Assembly: GCA_037349315.1 (NCBI GenBank)
Contig: JBAIAC010000030.1
Location: forward strand, 9,631,501-9,695,500
Length of the DNA stretch: 64,000 nucleotides
Direction: 5' to 3'
From: Chelydra serpentina
Lineage: Eukaryota > Chordata > Testudines > Chelydridae
The notes under the pieces were generated by a model. It worked only from the letters and a program-made list of their open reading frames with translations. It was not told the DNA's origin and did not search any database. Position 1 is the first letter of the stretch. Every line of letters begins with the position of its first letter. The translations under genes and the position numbers were made by a program. Positions 57,310 through 64,000 of this stretch are shown here, one piece after another.

Positions 57310-57424
57310 CATCAGCTTGTGCAGGTTTTATCGCACACACCGTTTTATCGCACATCAGCTTGTGCTGTTTTATCGCACACACCGTTTTATCGCACATCAG
57401 CTTTTGCAGTTTTATCGCACACCG
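57310..57424 (+). repeat. Minisatellite, 42-43 bp period, about 2.7 copies
   Basis: Unit begins catcagcttgtgcag and contains two ttttatcgcaca blocks; copies start at 57310, 57353 and 57395. There are no spacers of unique sequence, so it is not CRISPR-like. Confidence 0.85.
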
Positions 57425-57545
57425 ATTTCTTAAAGCTCCAGCTCCTGGAGCCCTGTGATTGTGAGAGACTCTCAGCTTTCATTTAAAAAAACAAAAGTTA
57501 GTTTCTGGCCAGTCTCATGATTTTTTTGGGGGGCCTGGATCATGA
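57424..57545 (+). repeat. 'agctcctggagtcatgtga' dispersed repeat, copy 2
   Basis: gctccagctcctggagccc, gagactctcagctttcatt and gtctcatgatttttttggg match copy 1 in the same orientation. Confidence 0.6.
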
Positions 57546-57892
57546 CCGTTGAACGCTTGGGGCTGGCAATACAACGGTGGCCCCCACAGATGAGCTTTGC
57601 AGCATGCCACAAGCAGGGTCGGCCTGGTCCACCGGAGTATCAGGAAGTCTCCCAGGAGGTCTTTACAGCTTTGGCTGGCGGGGGCAAACAACTCTCCTCT
57701 GTGGGATTTAATGAGAAGCATGTGCACAGAGGCAGACCCCCTCAGCCCACTCCTCTCCCTCACAGGGCCCTGCCATTCCCTCCTCCTGAGGCGTAGCGAG
57801 GTGTGACGATCCTTTGAGCAGGCCTCTCACCTAAAGCATGGAGAAAGGGGAGATTGAAGGCCCCGCTATGTGTATGGAAATCCTCCCAAAGC

Positions 57893-58215
57893 AGAAGGAT
57901 GGCCCAGTGGCTCAGGCATTCCCTCAGGAGCAGGGGGTTCAGTTCTCTGCTCCACCTCAGTGCTTGATCCTGGGCAAGTCACTTCACTTGAAATCCTGCC
58001 CCATTGAAGTCAATGAGAATTTTGCCCACAACTGGGGGGGGAGGGAGAGACAGGATTTCACCTGCAGTCTCTCAACCTCAGGTTTCCTAGCTGTAAAATG
58101 GGGATAATACCACTACCCTGTCCTGCCTCACTGCAGTGTTGTGAGGATAAATAGAATTCAAGATGGGGAGGGACTCAGGTACAATGGTAATGGGGGCCAG
58201 ATAAGCACCTAAGAG
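57893..58215 (+). repeat. MIR SINE interrupted by a hairpin MITE
   Basis: tggcccagtggctcaggc, ggttcagttctctgctcc, gggcaagtcacttcac, then a foreign insert at 57989-58060, then ctagctgtaaaatgggg and gttgtgaggataaatag. Confidence 0.82.
57989..58060. mobile_element. Short hairpin MITE nested in a MIR
   Basis: tgaaatcctgccccattg at left, caggatttca at right: inverted ends; it interrupts the MIR at 57893-58215. Confidence 0.65.
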
Positions 58216-58263
58216 AGATAGAAATGCCTTTCCCTGTGTGAAAACTGCAAAGAGTCACTGTTT

Positions 58264-59076
58264 GGCCTTGGCTACACTTGCAGATGTACAGCGCTGTGAG
58301 TTAAACCCGTCTTCATACAGCTGAGTAGGGAAAGCGCTGCAGCCTGTCCACACTGGCAGCTGCCAGCGCAGTAAGGTGGCTACATTTGAGGCATTTGCAG
58401 CTGTATTGGGAGCGGTGCATTATGGGCATTCAAGTGGCTGCAACGTGCTTTTCAAATAGGGGGGGGGGGTGAGGGGGACTTTGACAGGGAGTGTGTTGGG
58501 AGAGAGAGTGGGTTTTTGGAATCTCCTCAGAGTGTCAGCTCATTATCTCCTAAGTTTACACACCTCCACATCCCCTGCCTCTCTCTCAATCACTGAAAGC
58601 AAACAGCAGGGGCTTTGTTTGTTTTTAAAGAGCAGATAAAAGAGAACTTGGGGAAATGGAGCCCTCCCCTTCACCCCCCCCCCCCCCGCCATCTCTGTCC
58701 AAGGCAACTTTGCTGCTGGCATTCCTAACGGAGCCCGCCCCCCTTCCCCTCCCCCCCCCCCCGCCTGCAAACAGTAGCTGTGTTTGTTTTGTAAAGCACC
58801 TCAAGAACGGAGCTCTGAACTCCAATCCGGCAGTGCAGTTTCAAAACAAAGGGAGCTTCCGGAGGTCAGTAACTGCGGAATTCCTCGGCTATATTGAAAG
58901 ACCAGCGTTCCACCCACTTCGCAACAGTTGCTATTCTTCTCGGGGAGGTGGAGTACATGCAGCGCTGTATCTGAGGAGATACACCGTTGCACGTGCCTTG
59001 CAAGTGTAGCCAGTTAGTGAGTTACAGTGCTGCAGGCAGTTTTATTGCGCTGTAACTCGTAAATGTAGCCAAGGCC
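58264..59076. mobile_element. Harbinger-like element, about 813 bp, with poly-C tracts
   Basis: Ends ggccttggctacacttgc and taaatgtagccaaggcc are inverted repeats; tacagcgctgtgagtta at left pairs with gcgctgtaactcg at right. The interior has long homopolymer runs (58460s G; 58670s and 58750s C). No transposase frame is recognisable. Confidence 0.78.
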
Positions 59077-59714
59077 TAAGACTTGGATCTGCACTTTTCT
59101 AGAATTCAAATGCGTTTGGCTCAGGTGTTTCGGTCTGGACCATTTCTATATGGAACCCATTCTCTTGAGTCTTAAGAAGGTGCGTCTGTGTGCGCACTCA
59201 CGACAAAGATGCCCGTAGACCTACTAGCGCCAGAAAAATAAAACACAGTTTGCAAATAAACTAGTGTCCCATCATTAAGCTTCCTCAGCCACTGGCAAAC
59301 TTACTGTGCTGGTCTGTCCTACCTGTTGGCCTGGGATATAAGATGTAATGACTCAACAGTCTAAACCAAGGGAATAAGTTCAGGTTGCAGGAGCCTGCTT
59401 GAATACTGTAGTAACGTCACTCTGTAGGGTGACAGTCACTCAGCCTCGTACAACCATACCCACGTTTTGCCTAGTCTTTATTTCCTGCACATCTACCAGC
59501 TGCCACATGTTTTCTTGGCTCCTGCTCCTCCAATTTTCTTCTTCCCGCTACTGTGAGCACGTCCACTGCTGTCACTTTGGGATAGATTTTGTGGTCATGG
59601 TTTCCTTTCATGCAAAATGGGCTCTCGTCGTTTTGAAGAGCATAGAACAGGTTATTTGAATGGTTGTTGTATTTCTGAAGGGAAGGCCAGGGCATGATTA
59701 TATTTCACAGAGAA

Positions 59715-59960
59715 AAGGTCCGGTTCAGGAAAGTGGTTATAGCATGAGCTTAGGACATGGAAGACCTGATATGCCACAAACTTCCCTTATGACCTTCCTT
59801 GGACACGTCACTTAGCTTCTCTGTACCTCAGTCCCCCATCTGAATAACAGCACTTCCCATTCTCACAGGAATGTTGCAAGGACAAATAAATAAATACATT
59901 AAAGATTGAGACACACAGACACTACATGTGTAGGGGCCACATAAGTATCTTAGAGGGGCA
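59715..59960 (+). repeat. MIR SINE
   Basis: catggaagacctgatatgcc, atgaccttccttggacacg, cagtcccccatctgaataac and gaatgttgcaaggac in MIR order. Confidence 0.75.
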
Positions 59961-60143
59961 TTTCTATGGACTCCATTTCCAACTGTGCCATATTTTAAAG
60001 TGGACCAAACATTTAGCCCCCAGATCCAAAGTTGGAAACGTTTGGAGTGGGTTTATTTCTAGCATTTACATTTGAAAAGTCAAATATACCCCTGTGTGCA
60101 ATCCACAGAACCTTGGGGGCGGTTGCCAAGTCTATTTGACTTA

Positions 60144-60312
60144 CGCTGAGTCTACACTACAAAATTCACACCCCGACCAACATAGACGCCAGCAGCATAG
60201 ACACACAGTTATACCTCAGTTGTGTTTGCACAAACTAGAAGTGTTTTGCCAGGATAGTATACCCATACAGCTAGACCAGCTAAGAGTGCCTGGTGCAGAC
60301 CTGGCCTCATTA
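60144..60312. mobile_element. Harbinger-like MITE
   Basis: ctgagtctacactacaaaa at left and gtgcagacctggcctcatta at right, imperfect inverted ends. Confidence 0.6.
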
Positions 60313-61084
60313 CTGTAATTACCCACTTGTGCCCAGTCCATTGCTGCTAAAGAGAACAACAGACCTCAAACATTCCAGAAGAATAGCATGGGCATTTTTG
60401 CATTTCCACTTAATATGTTCCAGGGCTGTGGTCTTCAGTGAAAAGACTCAGTGAAAACTCCAAAACAATAAGCTCATTCAAACACAATCTCTCTTCCCCA
60501 GCTGGGAATCAATGCGAACAAATCCTGTTGTGTAAGGGCAAGGAGGGGAGGGGGGGTACGGGTGGGGGGGAAAGGTGTGTGTGTTTAGGGAGGGGAGGAA
60601 GCATTCCCATTGCCAAACTGCAGCATGACAAAGAAATAAACACAGCAACATAGAGCAAGGGTGGGTCCCACAACGTTTTACAGGTATTTTACAAGGGGCA
60701 ATTTCGGAGTGCTGGCTTGTTGCATTGTGAGCTGTTTCCCTTTGTTACGTTGTTCATTGGTACCATCCTGGTGGGGAGGAGGGGGAGGCAGGAAGGGGTG
60801 GAGGGAAAGGTGTTGTAACAATAAAACCCATTTATGCAGCCCATTTCGTTCCAAAGTACATTACAGATTGCGCACCGTGTCTCAGCACCAATACCAATCC
60901 CACGTTCCTGGCTGCTAGCATGTGGAGCAAACCCACAATGCTCATTACACACTGTGGAGAGGATAAGGGAATATTCACATGCCTGACAGTTAAAGACATG
61001 TACAAAAATGTATATGACTCATCAAATTAAATTGTGGCTGATGCCAAAAATGTCCCTGATTTTCTTCAATGAAGTCTACATCTT

Positions 61085-61239
61085 AAGAGCCCCGAGAATG
61101 ATTAAAGGATTAAAAAACCCACCTTATAGTGGAATATTGAAAGAGCTTAATCTATGTATCTTTACAAACAGATGGTTAAAGGGTAACTTGATCACAGTCT
61201 CTAAGTACTAACATGGAGAACAAATATTTAATAATGGGG
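61085..61239 (+). repeat. CR1 fragment, left of the solo LTR
   Basis: agaatgattaaaggatt, aaagagcttaatctatg, gggtaacttgatcacag and gaacaaatatttaataatggg are CR1 ORF2 C-terminal coding signatures. It joins directly to 62410-62705 when the LTR is removed. Confidence 0.85.
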
Positions 61240-61244
61240 TCTTC

Positions 61245-62409
61245 TGTGACATTGCACTCCCTAATGTTTTATGGAAATATGTTTATGAGTGTAAATATGA
61301 TATAACTGGAATATGCTTTATGCAAAAGGTCTCTTGTAAGACAAAGCTTATAATCACCTGTGTTCATCCTACATTAGTATGAATGTATTATTCTTGTATC
61401 TGAAACTAGGAAGATGAAATATAACTCTAAGGTCCTATTGTAATTATGTAAAATGTGGGCCATTAATGGTGGCTTGGAATCTTGATGGCTCCCATTAACT
61501 AGGACAATTGGTTGTAAATGGCTGTTTAATTGTAAGCCTTCCTGTATAGGTGTGTGCCAGCAAGTGGGTAATAATATCTTACAGTGACATGTGATCATTT
61601 CACCTGAACTGGAATCCATCTTAAACCTGGTGCTTTTCCATTTGGGCGGGGGGCGGGGGGGAGGGGAGAGACCCAGAGAGACAAAGGATTCCTGCTTTGT
61701 GCCAAAGCTATAAAAGGGGGTGGAACAGAACAAAGGGGGCTGCCAGTCATGAGAAATCCCTGAGTTATCACCTGAGCTGGAATCAACAAGGACTGTACCA
61801 GGGGAAAGGATTGGGCCCAGACTAGGAAGGAGTCTAGTCTGTGAAAGAAGCTTATTGGAACGTCTCTAAGGCTGAGATTCGCCTGTAATCAGTTTCTTCA
61901 TGTATTAGGCTTAGACTTGCGTGTTTTGATTTATTTTGCTTGGTAAGTTACTTTGTTCTATCTGTTATTACTTGAAACCACTTAAATCCTACTTTTTATA
62001 CTTAATACAATCACTTTTGTTTATTAATTAACTCAGAGTAAATGATTAATATCTGGGGGAGCAAACAGCTGTGCATCTCTCTCTATCAGTGTTATAGAGG
62101 GCGGACAATTTATGAGTTTACCCTGTATACGTTTTATACAGAGTAAAACGGATTTATTTGGGGTTTGGATCCCATTGGGAGCTGGGTGTCTGGGTGCTGC
62201 AGAGAGGTGATCTGCTCAGCAGTTTTTGGTTAAAGTCTGCAGCTTTGGGGCGTGGACCAGACCTGGGTCTGTGTTGCAGCAGACTAGCGTGTCTGGCTCA
62301 ACAAGGCAGGGTTCTGGATTCCCAAGCTGGAAGGGAAAACGGGCTCAGAGGTAATCTCAGCACATCAGATGACTGTCCCAAGGGGGTCTCTGTGACCGAA
62401 CCCGTCACA
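61245..62409 (+). repeat. Solo LTR (1165 bp) of an endogenous retrovirus-like element
   Basis: Starts TGTGACATTGC and ends CCGTCACA; perfect 5-bp duplication tcttc at 61240-61244 and 62410-62414. TATAAAA at 61709-61715; the possible poly(A) signal near 62003 is a degenerate aataca. No internal genes. The flanks are one CR1, which the LTR splits. The 5-bp duplication suggests a different family from the 33.7-kb LTR. Confidence 0.88.
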
Positions 62410-62705
62410 TCTTCAATCTAGCAGAGAAGGTATAACACGATCCAATGGCTGGAAGTTGAAGCGAGACCAATTCAGAATGGGAAACAAAAGCATACATTTT
62501 TAACACTGAGGGTAATTAATTATTAGAACAATTTATCAAGGGTCATGGTGGACTCTCGGTCACTGGGAATTTTTAAAATCAAGACTGGATGTTTTTCTAA
62601 AAGATCTGCTCTAGGAATTATTTTTGGGAAGTTTATAACAAACCGTCAGACTAGATTATCACAACTGTCCCTTCTGGCCTCTGAATCTACAGAACAGAGG
62701 GAAAC
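62410..62705 (+). repeat. CR1 fragment, right of the solo LTR
   Basis: Continues the CR1: caatctagcagagaagg, gatccaatggctggaag, gcatacatttttaacac, ggtaattaattattagaac, gatgtttttctaaaagatc, then the cagactagat...cccttctggcc tail. This copy is intact over the site where the other CR1 received the RTE. Confidence 0.88.
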
Positions 62706-63342
62706 TCATCCACAAGCAGCAAACTACAGGATCCCCAGGTGCTCTGTTGAGGCTAACGATGCATCTCTGCTAGAAGAGAGACAACAATAATAATCTGGCT
62801 TGGGTGACTGTGCGTAGGATGGGATTTGGCTTGAGGGTGGCTACCGTGGATCTATTATTGAGTTGGGTTGTGGTTTGGGAAGCCATTCACAACAACCAAA
62901 AAGGGTTTCTTCTTTTGGATCCCCACTGAGTAAATGAGGTGCTCCAGCCTATTCCCAGCAGTGACATCCTCTGCTCCCTTCACAAACACCCACACGGGCC
63001 ACTTTCATAACAGGACAGGCATGTTACATGGAGGACAGTCATTTGTCATCTATATATTTTTTAACAGATGTTAAACAAGGCAGCTGTTACAGGAGAGGAT
63101 GTAGGGTTTAACTAGATGTAGGGTTTAACTAGAATAGAGCATGTTGTCGCATTTTAACTCTAGTACAGAGATTGCCAATTAGATCAAGTTAACTAACAAC
63201 TGCAACCATTATCCTAGGCTGAGCTCTAGATTACACCACCGCCACTTGTGGAGCCTGTAGACTAGCATTTAGAATCATATTAGTTAACTCAAAATGATCG
63301 CCAATGAATTTGAGTTAGAGAAGGGCCACAAACTCTAGTCTA
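62706..63342. other. Unassigned sequence
   Basis: Contains the 17-bp tandem duplication; no gene recognised. Confidence 0.5.
63098..63132 (+). repeat. 17-bp tandem duplication
   Basis: gatgtagggtttaacta occurs twice in succession. Confidence 0.88.
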
Positions 63343-63665
63343 GATATGTAAGAGTCAGAACTCTTCAGTTTTATTCCCAGCTCTGCCTTGCTATTTAACC
63401 CTGGGCACATCACTTAACCTTTCTGTGCTTTGATTATGCCTGCTCATAGCTCTATGGCCTTGTCTTCACTAGACAAGGCAAGCTGTTGGTTTAACATGTG
63501 TTAGCTGGTCAGGGTAAACCCTTATCTACACTCAGATGTTAAAATACCCCTTTTCCTGCTAGTGCAGATATAGCTTAACTGGGCACAGTACAACATATCT
63601 AGCCTGCAGGAGTGTTGCGAGACTTACTTAATGTCTGCAAAATGCGTGGAGATCTTCAGATGAAA
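63343..63665 (+). repeat. MIR-type SINE interrupted by a MITE-like insert
   Basis: attcccagctctgccttgc, gggcacatcacttaacc before; gagtgttgcgagacttac, gtctgcaaaatgcgtggag and cttcagatgaaaag after. The middle (about 63459-63605) is a 'gtctacact'-type insert. Confidence 0.78.
63459..63605. mobile_element. Harbinger-like MITE nested in a SINE
   Basis: ggccttgtcttcactagac at left; ttatctacactcagatg and ctagtgcagatatagc inside. The ends are decayed. Confidence 0.55.
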
Positions 63666-64000
63666 AGAAATGCAGTTTGCCAACTTCTTCCAACCCAAAC
63701 AGCCAAGAACAAGGGGAACCCCACCTGTCCTTCTCTGAAAGATCTGACTAGAAACCATGCTTTAGTTGGAGTTATATGGGTTCCTTAAGTCTTTTTAAAA
63801 CTATCTTGTCAATGCCAATACATTGCCAAAGCACTGGTGGATGGAGCTCGTCCTCCACCCACACACATTTCCTCTGTCCCCTGCAAGCTCCTTCTCCCCC
63901 CAGTCCCAAATGAGTTACTTTTCCTGCTGCAGCTATTGCCACACACACAATTTCTGAGACATGCAAAGAATGTTTTTTTTCGCTGTGCTGCAAGGGAGAG

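Larger units (their letters stand above)
59077..61084. other. Mostly unassigned sequence
   Basis: Apart from the MIR at 59715 and the MITE at 60144, only a G-rich patch (60540-60600) stands out. Confidence 0.45.

Noticed and set aside
57310..57424. CRISPR-like repeat array
   Set aside because: Direct tandem units without unique spacers, in a vertebrate-type genome.

Overview
The window looks like a gene-poor, repeat-rich stretch of a sauropsid nuclear genome, most likely a turtle. The evidence is the mix of interspersed repeats. There are many CR1 LINE fragments of several subfamilies, a large crop of short non-autonomous hAT elements with 8-bp target duplications, Harbinger-like 'GTCTACACT' MITEs, old MIR-type SINEs, a Penelope-like element, two solo retroviral-type LTRs and one RTE-clade LINE. 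I recognise no host protein-coding exon, rRNA, tRNA, CRISPR array or bacterial-type operon. Nearly every open frame over 60 codons is a chance frame or lies in a repeat.

Layout. 1-11.5 kb: mostly unassigned sequence with MIR-type SINEs, one minus-strand CR1 tail (4.2 kb) and a PLE-type terminal repeat (8.9 kb). 11.5-22 kb: a dense hAT zone with at least seven elements whose ends and target duplications can be read, including hAT-in-hAT (14.3-15.1 kb), hAT-in-CR1 (20.3 kb) and two hATs abutting at one duplicated target (21.25-21.98 kb). 22.6-25.8 kb: a nearly full-length minus-strand RTE LINE inside a CR1 copy. Its single long frame (endonuclease plus reverse transcriptase) carries five in-frame stops and one homopolymer frameshift. 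28.3-30.8 kb: a small hAT, then a decayed Penelope-like element with oppositely oriented termini. 33.1-34.6 kb: a minus-strand CR1 split by a solo LTR. 35.5-50 kb: MITEs, SINEs and three more hATs. 50.4-53.4 kb: a hAT-like element followed by two plus-strand CR1 copies head to tail. 54-64 kb: CR1 and MITE fragments, a minisatellite, and a second solo LTR that splits another CR1.

The region is best read as layered insertions: CR1 and MIR-type SINEs form the older substrate, and hATs, LTRs, MITEs and the RTE landed in them. Target duplications allow relative dating at many points. The observations most worth follow-up are the RTE element, whose protein resembles RTEs I associate with parasitic nematodes; hammerhead-ribozyme-like cores in the PLE-type termini; and a GC-rich palindromic cassette shared by two elements with different terminal repeats. 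All family names come from pattern recognition of the sequence, without database searches.
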